DNA from: Phreatobacter aquaticus
GTDB taxonomy: Bacteria; Pseudomonadota; Alphaproteobacteria; Rhizobiales; Phreatobacteraceae
Assembly: GCF_005160265.1 (NCBI RefSeq)
Contig: NZ_CP039865.1
Span: 4,240,828-4,304,827 of the forward strand
Direction: 5' to 3'
Length of the DNA stretch: 64,000 bases
Part shown: positions 8,683-16,836 of the stretch, piece after piece
Layout: each line of letters begins with the position of its first letter
How positions within the stretch are numbered: the first letter of the stretch is position 1
Made by a program: the position numbers and the translations under genes
Notes under the pieces: generated by a model
What the model saw: the letters and a program-made list of their open reading frames with translations, nothing else
Told to the model about the DNA's origin: nothing
Databases searched by the model: none

Positions 8683-9822
8683 TCAGCGCGCCTTGCCCAT
8701 CAGCGAGCGCGCGATAATGTTGCGTTGGATCTGGTTGGTGCCCTCGACGATCTGCAGGACTTTGGCGTCGCGGAAGTACCGGTTGATCGGGTAGTCGTCG
8801 GAGATGCCGGCCGCGCCGAACATCTGCATCGCGTCGGTCGCGACCCGCATCGCCGTATCGGTTGCGTGGCACTTGGCGATGGCGGCGAGGCGCGCCATTT
8901 CGTGGCCGGACACCCCCTGGTCGACCGCCTCTGCGGCACGGTAGACCAGCGCACGCGCCGCCTCGATTTGGATCGCCATGTCGGCCGCCATCCAGCGGAT
9001 ACCTTGAAAATCCGAAACCGACTGGCCGAAGGCCCGGCGCGTCTTGATGAAGTCGAGCGCATGGTCAAGCGCGCCCTGCGCAAGGCCCACGCCACGCGCG
9101 CCGATCACCGGGCGAGCGTGATTGAGCGCTTCCATGACGATCCGGAAGCCGTCGCGCTCGGTGCCAAGACGGTTGGCTTCGGGAACACGGACATTGTCCA
9201 GGAACAGGGGGCATGACGGCACGCCGCGCGCGCCCATCTTCGGCTCCTTGCGCCCAATCTCCAGCCCCTTCCGGTCCTTCTCGACGATGAACAGGTTGAT
9301 CGTCCCGTCGGCATCGTCCCCGGTCTTGGCTGCGACCAGGATGAAATCCGCATAGGGCGCGTTGGTGCACCAGATCTTGGAGCCGGACAGGAGATAATCC
9401 CCGCCCTCGCGCCGGGCTCGGGTCTTGATGCCGGAGACATCGGAGCCGCTTTGTGACTCGGTCAACGAGATGGCCGCGCGCAGCTCTCCGGTCGCAAGGC
9501 CCGGCAGCAGACGCTGCTTCTGCTCGTCCGAGCCTCCACCGAGAATAGCGGCGAACGGCGTCCACTGGACGACCAGGAGATAGGCCGTGTTGTAGCAGAC
9601 GCGGCAAAGCTCCTCGACGACGAGGCACGCCGAGACGACGCTGCCCGTGCCGCCGTACTCGGTCGGAAACGGAATGGTGAACAAGCCGAGATCGCGCAAC
9701 AGCTGGAACATGTCCTGCGGGTACTCGGCGGTTCTGTCGATCATGTCAGCGCGCGGTGCCAGTCTTTCCCGTGCGACCCGCCTGACCAGATCTCTTAGCT
9801 GACGCTGCTCATCGTTGAACAT
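8683..9822 (-). CDS. Acyl-CoA dehydrogenase
   Basis: An FAD enzyme of 379 residues with the full three-domain layout. Recognisable motifs are LTESQSGSDVSGIKTRA (substrate/FAD loop), RRAFGQSVSDFQGIRWMAADM and the C-terminal catalytic region YFRDAKVLQIVEGTNQIQR with the usual glutamate in VEGTNQ. I chose the ATG giving MFNDEQRQLRD because it fits family length and has a GGAA Shine-Dalgarno element; the longer frame begins at a TTG. It is the first gene of the minus-strand operon, immediately downstream of the palindromic operator candidate. Confidence 0.93.
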   Translation of the reverse strand: MFNDEQRQLRDLVRRVARERLAPRADMIDRTAEYPQDMFQLLRDLGLFTIPFPTEYGGTGSVVSACLVVEELCRVCYNTAYLLVVQWTPFAAILGGGSDEQKQRLLPGLATGELRAAISLTESQSGSDVSGIKTRARREGGDYLLSGSKIWCTNAPYADFILVAAKTGDDADGTINLFIVEKDRKGLEIGRKEPKMGARGVPSCPLFLDNVRVPEANRLGTERDGFRIVMEALNHARPVIGARGVGLAQGALDHALDFIKTRRAFGQSVSDFQGIRWMAADMAIQIEAARALVYRAAEAVDQGVSGHEMARLAAIAKCHATDTAMRVATDAMQMFGAAGISDDYPINRYFRDAKVLQIVEGTNQIQRNIIARSLMGKAR

Positions 9823-9828
9823 AAATCG

Positions 9829-9852
9829 TTCCAATATTGGAATGGCATTTCA
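9829..9852. promoter_or_regulatory. Candidate IclR operator at head of acyl-CoA operon
   Basis: A perfect 14-base palindrome TTCCAATATTGGAA (9829-9842) overlaps a second inverted repeat TGGAAT-ggc-ATTTCA (9838-9852). The second resembles the E. coli IclR box (TGGAAAT..ATTTCCA). The site lies 7-30 bases upstream of the acyl-CoA dehydrogenase ATG and overlaps its ribosome binding site. The operon's own IclR regulator is the obvious candidate ligand. This is inference; no footprint is available. Confidence 0.5.
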
Positions 9853-9917
9853 ATTTTGCTGCTCCCTTCCACACACTGTCAATGGCTTGTGAATCTTTTT
9901 GTCTTGATCAGGAGATT

Positions 9918-9943
9918 TGATTGAGCGAATGTTCATTCAATCA
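9918..9943. promoter_or_regulatory. Palindromic operator candidate (TetR-like) in divergent promoter region
   Basis: The core GAATG-TT-CATTC (9927-9938) is a perfect inverted repeat, and the outer arms TGATTGA (9918-9924) and TCAATCA (9937-9943) pair as well. It lies between the minus-strand acyl-CoA operon and the plus-strand racemase-like gene. The pattern resembles TetR-family sites near fatty-acid genes, but no TetR gene is in the window. Confidence 0.4.
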
Positions 9944-10133
9944 CCTGCCATCCGGGGTTGTCGCGCATGCACGCCGAACGGCCTGAGAAGCCCTCTCACG
10001 CACCGCACTGTCGGTTCTGGCCAGGCACCAGTGGCACGCGGAATCTGCGCCCGGCGCGGGGGCCGGATCCCGCGCGATCAATGGCGGTCGTAACCGACCG
10101 TCCGCATCGTCCTTGCTGGGTTGGGGCGGCGGC

Positions 10134-11315
10134 ATGACAGACCGACGCGCTGACGCACCTGCTCTTCCGCCGCGCAAGGGCCCTCTGGCGGGCATCCGCA
10201 TCGTGGAGATCGGGGCGCTCGGCCCGGCCCCCATGTGCGCGATGCTGCTGGCTGACCTCGGCGCGACAGTGCTGCGGATCGATCGCAAGGGGGACGCAGA
10301 CCTGGGCCTCAAGCGTCCTCGGCATCTCGACCTCCTGTTGCGCAGCCGAGGCGCGATTGCGCTCGATCTCAAGTCGCCGGCAGACCGAGACCTGACCCTC
10401 AGGCTCATCGGGCAGGCGGATGCCCTGATCGAAGGCTTCCGTCCCCGCGTCATGGAGCGGCTCGGCCTCGGACCGGAGGCCTGCCTGAAACTCAATCCAC
10501 GCCTCGCCTATGGCCGCATGACCGGCTGGGGACAGGATGGTCCGCTGGCCCAGGCAGCGGGGCACGACGTCAACTACATCGCTCTGACCGGCGCATTGGC
10601 GGCCATCGGGCCGACCGGCGGCGCGCCGGCCATTCCGCTCAACCTCGTCGGCGATTTCGGTGGCGGCGCGCTCTATCTCGCCATGGGACTGCTTGCGGCA
10701 ATCATCCACGCACGCGGTACCGGACAGGGGCAGGTCGTCGACGCCGCCATGGTCGATGGCGCCGCGTCCCTCCAGACCATGTTTTTCGGCTTCATGGCGG
10801 CCGGCATGTGGAAGCCAGAGCGCGGAGCCAATTCGGTCGATTCAGGCTCGCATTTCTATCAGGTTTACCAGTGCTCGGATGGCAAGTGGGTCTCTGTCGG
10901 AGCGATCGAGAAGCGCTTCTACGAGGAACTGCTCCAACGCCTGGAGATCGACCCGGCAACGGTTGGCCCGCAGATGGATTCCGCCAACTGGCCGAAGGCA
11001 CGCGCTATCCTCGCCGCCCGGTTCGCCTCTCGCACCAGAGACGAATGGTGCGCCCTGCTGGAAGGATCGGACGCCTGCTTCGCGCCGATCCTGTCGTGGG
11101 ACGAGGCCGTCGACCACCCGCACATGAAGGCGCGTGGCACGTTCGTCGACGTCGCCGGCGTGCATCAACCAGCCCCCGCTCCGCGCTTCAGCCACAGTCA
11201 GCCAGGCAGCCCCACGGCGCCGGCAGACCTCGGCTCCGCATCGGCCGAAGCAGCCCTCCAGGGGTGGCTGCCGGCCAAGGACATAGAGGAACTCGCAAGC
11301 GCCAACATCATCTGA
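10134..11315 (+). CDS. Alpha-methylacyl-CoA racemase-like class III CoA-transferase family protein
   Basis: About 393 residues. The N-terminus (GPLAGIRIVEIGALGPAPMCAMLLADLGA) and especially AAGHDVNYIALTGAL match the racemase branch, where the His in GHDxNY and a nearby Asp are catalytic. Racemases interconvert (R)- and (S)-2-methylacyl-CoAs. The ATG giving MTDRRADAP was preferred; an upstream TTG at 10113 is possible. Divergent from the acyl-CoA operon and followed by two Bug receptors (gaps about 60 bases), it suggests use of a branched or methyl-substituted acid. A plain CoA-transferase role cannot be excluded. Confidence 0.85.
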   Translation: MTDRRADAPALPPRKGPLAGIRIVEIGALGPAPMCAMLLADLGATVLRIDRKGDADLGLKRPRHLDLLLRSRGAIALDLKSPADRDLTLRLIGQADALIEGFRPRVMERLGLGPEACLKLNPRLAYGRMTGWGQDGPLAQAAGHDVNYIALTGALAAIGPTGGAPAIPLNLVGDFGGGALYLAMGLLAAIIHARGTGQGQVVDAAMVDGAASLQTMFFGFMAAGMWKPERGANSVDSGSHFYQVYQCSDGKWVSVGAIEKRFYEELLQRLEIDPATVGPQMDSANWPKARAILAARFASRTRDEWCALLEGSDACFAPILSWDEAVDHPHMKARGTFVDVAGVHQPAPAPRFSHSQPGSPTAPADLGSASAEAALQGWLPAKDIEELASANII

Positions 11316-11375
11316 GAAGGCGCGGCCATGCAACGAGCCGCCCCCTCAAACCAATTCCGATGGGAGGAAGCAGAC

Positions 11376-12383
11376 ATGACACAGCAATCACGGTTTGCCA
11401 CGACGCGTCGGCGGCTCCTCCAATGGGGGACCGTCCTGGGTGTCACTGGCGGGGCGCGGACGGTGTCCGGCCAGACGCAGTATCCGAACCGGCCGATCCG
11501 GCTCATTGTGCCCTTTGCCGCCGGAGGGTCGACAGATGTCGTCGGCCGGCTCGTCGCCCAGCATCTCGGTGCCCATTTCGGCTCGTCCGTCTTTGTCGAG
11601 AACAAGGGCGGTGCCGCGGGAGTGCTTGGCTGCGTGGAAGCCGCGCGCTCGCCCGCGGACGGTTACACCCTTCTCATGGGCACAACCGGCACGCATGCGA
11701 TCAACCCGACTTCCATGGGCAGGCCGGCCTACGACGCGGTCAAGGATTTCACGCCGATCGCCTCTGTCGGCACCCAGCCCATGTCGATCTGCGTCCACCC
11801 AAGCGTTCGGGTCGAGACCTTGAAAGACCTGATCGCGATGCTCAAGGCCGACCCCGGCAAGTATTCCTATGCTTCGGCAGGAAATGGCGGCATCGCCCAC
11901 CTCACCTTCGAACTCTTCAAGGACCTCGCCGGCAAGCTCGAGTCGGTCCATATTCCCTATCGGGGCGGTGCGCCCGCATTGCAGGATGTGATCTCGGGCC
12001 ACGTCCCCATTCTGGCTGATACTTTCAGCAGCACCCTGCCCTATCACCAACAGAAGCTGCTCAGGGTCATCGTCATGACCGGCGAGAAGCGGTCGCCGCT
12101 GGCGCCGGATATCCCGACCGGCGTCGAAGCCGGCTTGCCCGGCCTCGTGGCCAGCACATCGGGCCTTCTTCTCGGGCCTGCCGGCCTGCCCGACAGCGTG
12201 ATGAGACCCCTTCGAGGGGCTTTCGACGTGCTGATGAAGGCCCCCGAGTTCCAGAAGAAGCTCGTCGAGCTCAACTTCGAGCCGGCCACCGACTGGTCGC
12301 CGGAAGCCACCGGCAGGTTCATCTCGAGCGAAATCGCCAAATGGGCGCCGGTCGTTCGCAGCACCGGAACCGTCATGAACTGA
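11376..12383 (+). CDS. Bug-type (TctC family) periplasmic solute receptor
   Basis: A 335-residue receptor with a Tat-like leader (TTRRRLLQWG, then hydrophobic VLGVTGG, cleavage near VSGQ). The mature protein starts YPNRPIRLIVPFAAGGSTD, the family ligand-loop signature, and contains HIPYRGGAPALQDVISG. The ATG chosen has a GGGAGGAA Shine-Dalgarno. It likely captures the acid processed by the neighbouring CoA-dependent enzymes. No TctA/TctB genes are present. Confidence 0.9.
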   Translation: MTQQSRFATTRRRLLQWGTVLGVTGGARTVSGQTQYPNRPIRLIVPFAAGGSTDVVGRLVAQHLGAHFGSSVFVENKGGAAGVLGCVEAARSPADGYTLLMGTTGTHAINPTSMGRPAYDAVKDFTPIASVGTQPMSICVHPSVRVETLKDLIAMLKADPGKYSYASAGNGGIAHLTFELFKDLAGKLESVHIPYRGGAPALQDVISGHVPILADTFSSTLPYHQQKLLRVIVMTGEKRSPLAPDIPTGVEAGLPGLVASTSGLLLGPAGLPDSVMRPLRGAFDVLMKAPEFQKKLVELNFEPATDWSPEATGRFISSEIAKWAPVVRSTGTVMN

Positions 12384-12449
12384 CGGTCCTGCGGCGCCAA
12401 CTCCGGCGTCGATGCGCACCTGGCCCACCTTTGCCCCAGAGGATCACCG

Positions 12450-13412
12450 ATGATCAAACATGTGCTTGCCAGCCTGTGCGCCGCGGCAGTCCTCATCGCC
12501 ACGCCCGCGAGCGCGCAATATCCAGATCGCCCCATCAAGCTTGTCCTGCCGCTTCCTGCGGGATCGGCGACCGATTCCGTCGCTCGGGTCCTTGCGCGCA
12601 GCATGGAGCGTTCACTGAGGCAGCCGATCGTGATCGAGAACAGGGCGGGCGCCGATGGCGCCATCGCCGCACAGGCGGTCGCTCGCGCCGAACCTGACGG
12701 CTACACCCTGTTCTTCGCAACCAACAGCCCGATGTCCGCCGTCCCGGCGATGAAGCGAGAGCCGGGATATGATCCGACGACAGACTTCACGCCGATTTCG
12801 CTGGTCGGGCGCTATTCGTCGTTTCTTTGGGTGAATGCGGATGTTCCCATCCGATCACTACAGGAGCTCATCATTTTCGCTCGGGCCAACCCTGGCAAGC
12901 TCACCTATGCCACAGGCAATACCGGTGGCCAGGTTGCGATGCTCCAGCTCCTGACACTCGCTGGCCGGCTCTCGCTCACCCACGTGCCCTATCGGGGCGA
13001 ACCGGCAGCCATCATCGACGTCGTGTCAGGCCGCATCCCGCTGATGTTCGCCACCCCGACCACAGCCGGCTCCTTCGCCAAGGAAGGCAAGCTACGCGCG
13101 CTTGTCACGACTCTCGCCCAGCGCAGCACCGCCTTCCCGGACGTGCCGACCGTGCATGAGGCCGGCTTGCCGGGCTTTTCGATCACTCTCTGGGCCGGGA
13201 TCGTCGGTCCAGCAGGGATGCCGGCCGACATCGTCCGCCGGCTCAACGAAGTCGTCCAGGCCGCGATACGCGACCCAGAAGTCGTACAATCGCTCCAGGC
13301 GCAGCAGTTCTTCGGCGAAGCATCGACCGCCGCGGACCTACGACGCATGATAACGGAACAATTGGAAGCCTATCGGGTGGCCCTTCGCGGCGCTGGTGTG
13401 GAACCGAACTGA
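12450..13412 (+). CDS. Bug-type (TctC family) periplasmic solute receptor
   Basis: 320 residues with a Sec signal peptide (VLASLCAAAVLIATPASA) and the mature start QYPDRPIKLVLPLPAGSATD. It contains HVPYRGEPAAIIDVVSG, as in the preceding paralogue, but the two are clearly diverged, so they may bind different acids. It lies 66 bases after the first receptor and is probably in the same transcript. Confidence 0.9.
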   Translation: MIKHVLASLCAAAVLIATPASAQYPDRPIKLVLPLPAGSATDSVARVLARSMERSLRQPIVIENRAGADGAIAAQAVARAEPDGYTLFFATNSPMSAVPAMKREPGYDPTTDFTPISLVGRYSSFLWVNADVPIRSLQELIIFARANPGKLTYATGNTGGQVAMLQLLTLAGRLSLTHVPYRGEPAAIIDVVSGRIPLMFATPTTAGSFAKEGKLRALVTTLAQRSTAFPDVPTVHEAGLPGFSITLWAGIVGPAGMPADIVRRLNEVVQAAIRDPEVVQSLQAQQFFGEASTAADLRRMITEQLEAYRVALRGAGVEPN

Positions 13413-13633
13413 AGCGTACCGCAACGGCCAGTGTCACCCCTCCTGCGGAGCGACTTGAACCCCGGTTGCCCCAAGGTTGCGCGTGGACAACTGGGGCGGA
13501 CATGCATCATCACCGCCGGCAGATGGCCTGTGGCGACGGCTTGCGAGAGCGGACAATGCGGGTGATACCCATCCGGTCCGGCTGGCCACCTTTGCCATCA
13601 GCAGCAAGCTGATTTGCCATATGACAGAGCCAA
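13413..13633. other. Non-coding remnant DNA
   Basis: No gene can be supported between the Bug receptor and the MarR fragment. Frames are short and unlike known proteins. It belongs to a decay zone that continues to about 14.5 kb. Confidence 0.5.
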
Positions 13634-13855
13634 CTAAGCAATAGTCTCGGCAAGACTCGCGAGAAGTCCCCGCAATGCGCGTTGTTCGGTGCTCGAAAGC
13701 CCCGACAACCACGTGCCGATCGCGGCGAAGTCGCCGGCGTCGCGGGTTTTCCAGGCCTTGATACCCGCATCCGTGATTGTGAGACGGCGCGCGCGGGCGT
13801 CGCTGGCATCCGTGACGATGCGCAGCATGCCTTTGCGTTCTAATGCGGAGGCGAT
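13634..13855 (-). pseudogene. MarR-family regulator fragment, C-terminal part
   Basis: The minus strand reads IASALERKGMLRIVTDASDA, then RARRLTITDAGIKAW, and ends in an acidic/leucine-rich helix LSSTEQRALRGLLASLAETIA. This is the wing and dimerisation helix of MarR regulators (LERxGLxxR.xD..D.RxxxLxLTxxG). An in-frame TAG stands directly before the ALERKG segment, and the upstream winged-helix portion is missing. It is a broken gene whose former target is unknown. Confidence 0.6.
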
Positions 13856-14054
13856 CTACGCTCGCTACGACGGTCCATCACTGTGTGCAGCGGAGATCAT
13901 CGATCATCTGGACCGCACCCACGCAGATCGAGCCGCCCATCGATCCATGCAACTCAGTGCCTGGCGAGCGATTCCATCGCACCAATCCGACCATCCGCGA
14001 CTGTGCTGTTCGACAGACCAAAATGGTCGCAGAAAAGGCCCCTGCCCAGGCACG

Positions 14055-14345
14055 GCTCCGGCAGCGCCGAATTGACGCCACTCGGCAAGAGCAGCGATGC
14101 GTCCGTCCTTGAATGTCTGTCTCCTAGTGTATGCGTTCCTGGTTGAAGTGGTTGTGGATCGAGCCGTGATGAGCGGCGAATTTCTGCAAAACGCGCATTC
14201 GCCGGAACCTCAGCATGGCTCATTCACTTCGTCGGACGGTTGGTGAGGCTTCTTCGCGCGGTGGATGGGCCAGCGCCCAACTCGCTTGTCGATCGCGGCG
14301 AAGATCACTGAAAAACAGTTCCGCCAGAACCGCTTCCCATCGCTC
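14055..14345 (-). pseudogene. IS6-family transposase remnant with internal deletion and frameshifts
   Basis: Minus-strand reading gives KRFWRNCFSVIFAAIDKR joined directly to GRWPIHRAKKPHQP. Then, in another frame, come AMLRFRRMRVLQKFAAHHGS and IHNHFNQER, followed after a further shift by RQTFKDGRIAALAEWRQFG. The first block is the IS6 segment before the catalytic core and the rest is the C-terminus. The DDE core is deleted, and there are at least two frameshifts plus a stop. It is the same family as the relics near 3.5 and 4.8 kb. Confidence 0.75.
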
Positions 14346-14530
14346 TTGTGCATTTGAACCCGCATCGCGGTCGGGCAGAAACAGCTGCCCCCTTTTCGCC
14401 TTCGCCATGTGAACTGCCCTGCCCTCTGAACAGGACCGAGCATTCGACTGACGCTCCCCGGAGCTCAACCCTCTTGATTTGTCGCGGATGGGCATTGCGG
14501 GCGGATACCGTACAATGTCAGTTTCATCGG

Positions 14531-15214
14531 ATGAATACGCTCGTTGCCGCACCAAGCCTGGTCAAACCATCAGTCGGAGAATCGACCTATCGTCGGATCA
14601 GGTCCGCGATCGTGTTCGGCGCCCTCGCCCCCGGTCAGAAGCTCAAGCTCGATCACCTGCGGGGCGAGTTTGGCACCAGCATCTCGACGCTGCGGGAGCT
14701 TCTCAGCCGCTTGGCGTCGGAAGGTCTGGTCTCGGCGGAAGGCCAGAAAGGCTTCGAGGTTGCGCAGGTCTCGATCTCCAACCTGGCGGAGATCGCGGAG
14801 ATGCGGCTGTTCCTCGAACAGCACGCGATCGAGCTGTCATTCGCGCATGGCGATCTCGAGTGGGAGGGGCGCGTTGTTGCCGCCCATCACAAGCTCTCCC
14901 GCATCGAGCGAGCGCTGATCGGCGGCACCACAGTCGATCCATCCGAATGGAAGCACTATGACTATGAATTCCACCACAGCCTGATCTCGGCCTGCGGCTC
15001 GACCGAGCTCATGGAAATCCATAGCGACATCTACGACAAATATCTGCGATATCAGATGGTTGTCGGAATTTTCCGTGGCAAGCCGGCAGCACTCGAACAT
15101 GCGGAGCTGCTGGCCTGTGCGATGGATCGCAAGACCGACCGCGCCCGCCAGATCCTGGCGACCCATATCCGGGATTGCGTCGAGGCGATCATCGCCCGCC
15201 GCGCCCTGTCCTGA
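14531..15214 (+). CDS. GntR-family (FCD/FadR type) regulator, first of tandem pair
   Basis: 227 residues: winged helix at about 15-80 (ESTYRRIRSAIVFGALAPGQ; STLRELLSRLASEGLVSAEG) and an all-helical FCD effector domain (EIAEMRLFLEQHAIE; metal-site type histidines in EFHHSLISACGS). The ATG giving MNTLVAAPS fits the family; the frame is open much farther upstream. It is closely similar to the next gene, which begins 12 bases downstream. The position at the head of the quinate cluster suggests control by quinate/shikimate pathway intermediates. Confidence 0.9.
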   Translation: MNTLVAAPSLVKPSVGESTYRRIRSAIVFGALAPGQKLKLDHLRGEFGTSISTLRELLSRLASEGLVSAEGQKGFEVAQVSISNLAEIAEMRLFLEQHAIELSFAHGDLEWEGRVVAAHHKLSRIERALIGGTTVDPSEWKHYDYEFHHSLISACGSTELMEIHSDIYDKYLRYQMVVGIFRGKPAALEHAELLACAMDRKTDRARQILATHIRDCVEAIIARRALS

Positions 15215-15226
15215 GCGGCTGCCGCC

Positions 15227-15898
15227 ATGAGCCAGGACATTTTCGAAACCGCCGGCGAGAATGCCTATCGGCGCATCCGCGTCGACATCATCACCGGCCA
15301 CCTTCCTCCCGGCCAGAAGCTCAAGCTGGACAATCTCCGACGAGATTATGCGGCAAGCGTCAGCACCTTGCGGGAGATCCTCAACCGTCTGGTCTCCGAG
15401 AAGCTGGTCCTGGCCGAAGGCCAGCGCGGTTTCGAGGTCATGCCAATCTCGGCAGCGAACCTCCGCGAAATCGCGGCGTTGCGCCAATTGCTCGAATGCC
15501 ACGCGCTGCGCCAGTCCTTCGCCCATGGCGATGTCGAATGGGAGGCGCGCGTCATCGGCGCCCATCACAAGCTCTCCCAGATGGAAGCGCGGATGGCCGC
15601 AGGCGACCGGACCAATACCGATCTGTGGAAGCGCTTTGACTGGCAGTTCCATCAGGCGCTGGTCTCCGCCTGCGGATCGCAGGTGCTGCTTCACGCCCAT
15701 GCCGCCGTGTTTGAGCGCTACCTGCGCTACCAGATGATCGCACTGAGCTATCGTGGAGCCATCGCGGCAGCCGAACATCTCGCCATGAAGGAGGCCGCCC
15801 TGGCCCGCGATGCCGATGCCGGTTGCGCGCTGCTCGAGCGCCATATTGCCGGCGGTGTCGACCATGCCCTGGCCACAGGCGCCATCGGCGGCGCCTAG
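15227..15898 (+). CDS. GntR-family (FCD/FadR type) regulator, second of tandem pair
   Basis: 223 residues, colinear with the preceding regulator: ENAYRRIRVDIITGHLPPGQ, STLREILNRLVSEKLVLAEG, SFAHGDVEWEARVIGAHHKL and QFHQALVSACGS all have direct counterparts there. The pair therefore arose by tandem duplication. Only 77 bases separate it from the quinate/shikimate dehydrogenase gene, and a palindromic element sits in that gap. The two may form hetero-oligomers or have split effectors. Confidence 0.9.
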   Translation: MSQDIFETAGENAYRRIRVDIITGHLPPGQKLKLDNLRRDYAASVSTLREILNRLVSEKLVLAEGQRGFEVMPISAANLREIAALRQLLECHALRQSFAHGDVEWEARVIGAHHKLSQMEARMAAGDRTNTDLWKRFDWQFHQALVSACGSQVLLHAHAAVFERYLRYQMIALSYRGAIAAAEHLAMKEAALARDADAGCALLERHIAGGVDHALATGAIGGA

Positions 15899-15911
15899 GT
15901 TGTTTTCTTGA

Positions 15912-15921
15912 ATATCCGATA
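15912..15921. promoter_or_regulatory. Candidate GntR operator upstream of quinate dehydrogenase gene
   Basis: ATATCCGATA, followed by the related CCGATATAACGGAT (15926-15939), lies in the 77-base gap before the dehydrogenase start. The same core occurs as the perfect palindrome-like ATATCGGATAT upstream of the TRAP receptor gene at 23212-23222. Sharing between the two ends of the quinate cluster supports a common regulator. Confidence 0.45.
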
Positions 15922-15975
15922 AAAGCCGATATAACGGATGCTTGTGGCGCCGCACGCGGCGTATGGAGCACGCCC

Positions 15976-16836
15976 ATGCGGGATGTCCGTCTCGGTCTGA
16001 TCGGCGACAAGATTGCCCGCTCCCGGTCGCCCGACCTGCACCGGCTCGCGGGCCAGCTCTGCGGCCTGAACGTGACCTATGACCGCCTGATCCCACCCGA
16101 ACGCGGCCAGAGCTTCGACCAGGTCTTCGACCACTGCCGCGACACCGGCTATCGCGGCGTGAATGTCACCTATCCCTACAAGGAAACCGTCGTGCGGCGC
16201 CTGGGCACGTTGCCGCCGGCTCTCCAGCAGCTCGGCGCCTGCAACACCGTCGTCTTCGGCGAGGGGCTGCCTACCGGCGCCAATACCGATTCCACCGGCT
16301 TTGCGCGGGGGTTCCGCACGCGCTTCCCCGGGGCCCAGCCTGGCATCGTGGCCATGGCCGGCACCGGCGGCGTCGGCAAGGCCATCGCCTTTGCGCTGGC
16401 CTCGCTTGGCGCCAGTGAATTGCGCCTCTGCGATCCCGACAGCGACAAGGCGCAGGGACTGGCGCAGGCGCTAAAACCCCTTTCCGACACGATGCGGATC
16501 GTGATCGCACCCGACATGCAGTCGGCATCCGAAGGCGCTGACGGCCTCGTCAACGCCACCCCTCTGGGCATGGACGGGGTCGGCGGCAACGCGGTGCCGA
16601 CATCGGCGCTTGCCGGACGCCACTGGGCCTTCGACGCTGTCTATACGCCAGAGGAAACGGCCTTTCTCATCGAGGCCCGCGCCTCTGGCCTCGCCATCAT
16701 GAGCGGCTTCGAGCTGTTCCTGTTCCAGGGCATCGATGCCTTCGCGATCTTCACCGGCGAACAGATCGATGCCGAGGCACTGCGTGCCGAACTCGCCCGG
16801 GCAGCCGACACCGCCGAACTCTCGCAGGCCTCGTGA
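15976..16836 (+). CDS. Quinate/shikimate dehydrogenase (AroE family, probably catabolic and NAD-dependent)
   Basis: 286 residues. It shows the substrate serines (SRSPDLHRL), the catalytic lysine motif NVTYPYKETV and NTDSTGF with the catalytic aspartate. The Rossmann loop AGTGGVGKAIAFAL ends in RLCDPDSDKA; an acidic residue after the second strand, rather than the NRT-type basic motif, favours NAD over NADP. It would oxidise quinate to 3-dehydroquinate and/or shikimate to 3-dehydroshikimate. Its stop overlaps the next start by one base (TGATG), indicating coupling to the dehydroshikimate dehydratase. Confidence 0.88.
   Translation: MRDVRLGLIGDKIARSRSPDLHRLAGQLCGLNVTYDRLIPPERGQSFDQVFDHCRDTGYRGVNVTYPYKETVVRRLGTLPPALQQLGACNTVVFGEGLPTGANTDSTGFARGFRTRFPGAQPGIVAMAGTGGVGKAIAFALASLGASELRLCDPDSDKAQGLAQALKPLSDTMRIVIAPDMQSASEGADGLVNATPLGMDGVGGNAVPTSALAGRHWAFDAVYTPEETAFLIEARASGLAIMSGFELFLFQGIDAFAIFTGEQIDAEALRAELARAADTAELSQAS

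Noticed and set aside
14837-16096. Minus-strand open frame of 419 codons
   Set aside because: Antisense to both GntR genes and the dehydrogenase start; no domain.
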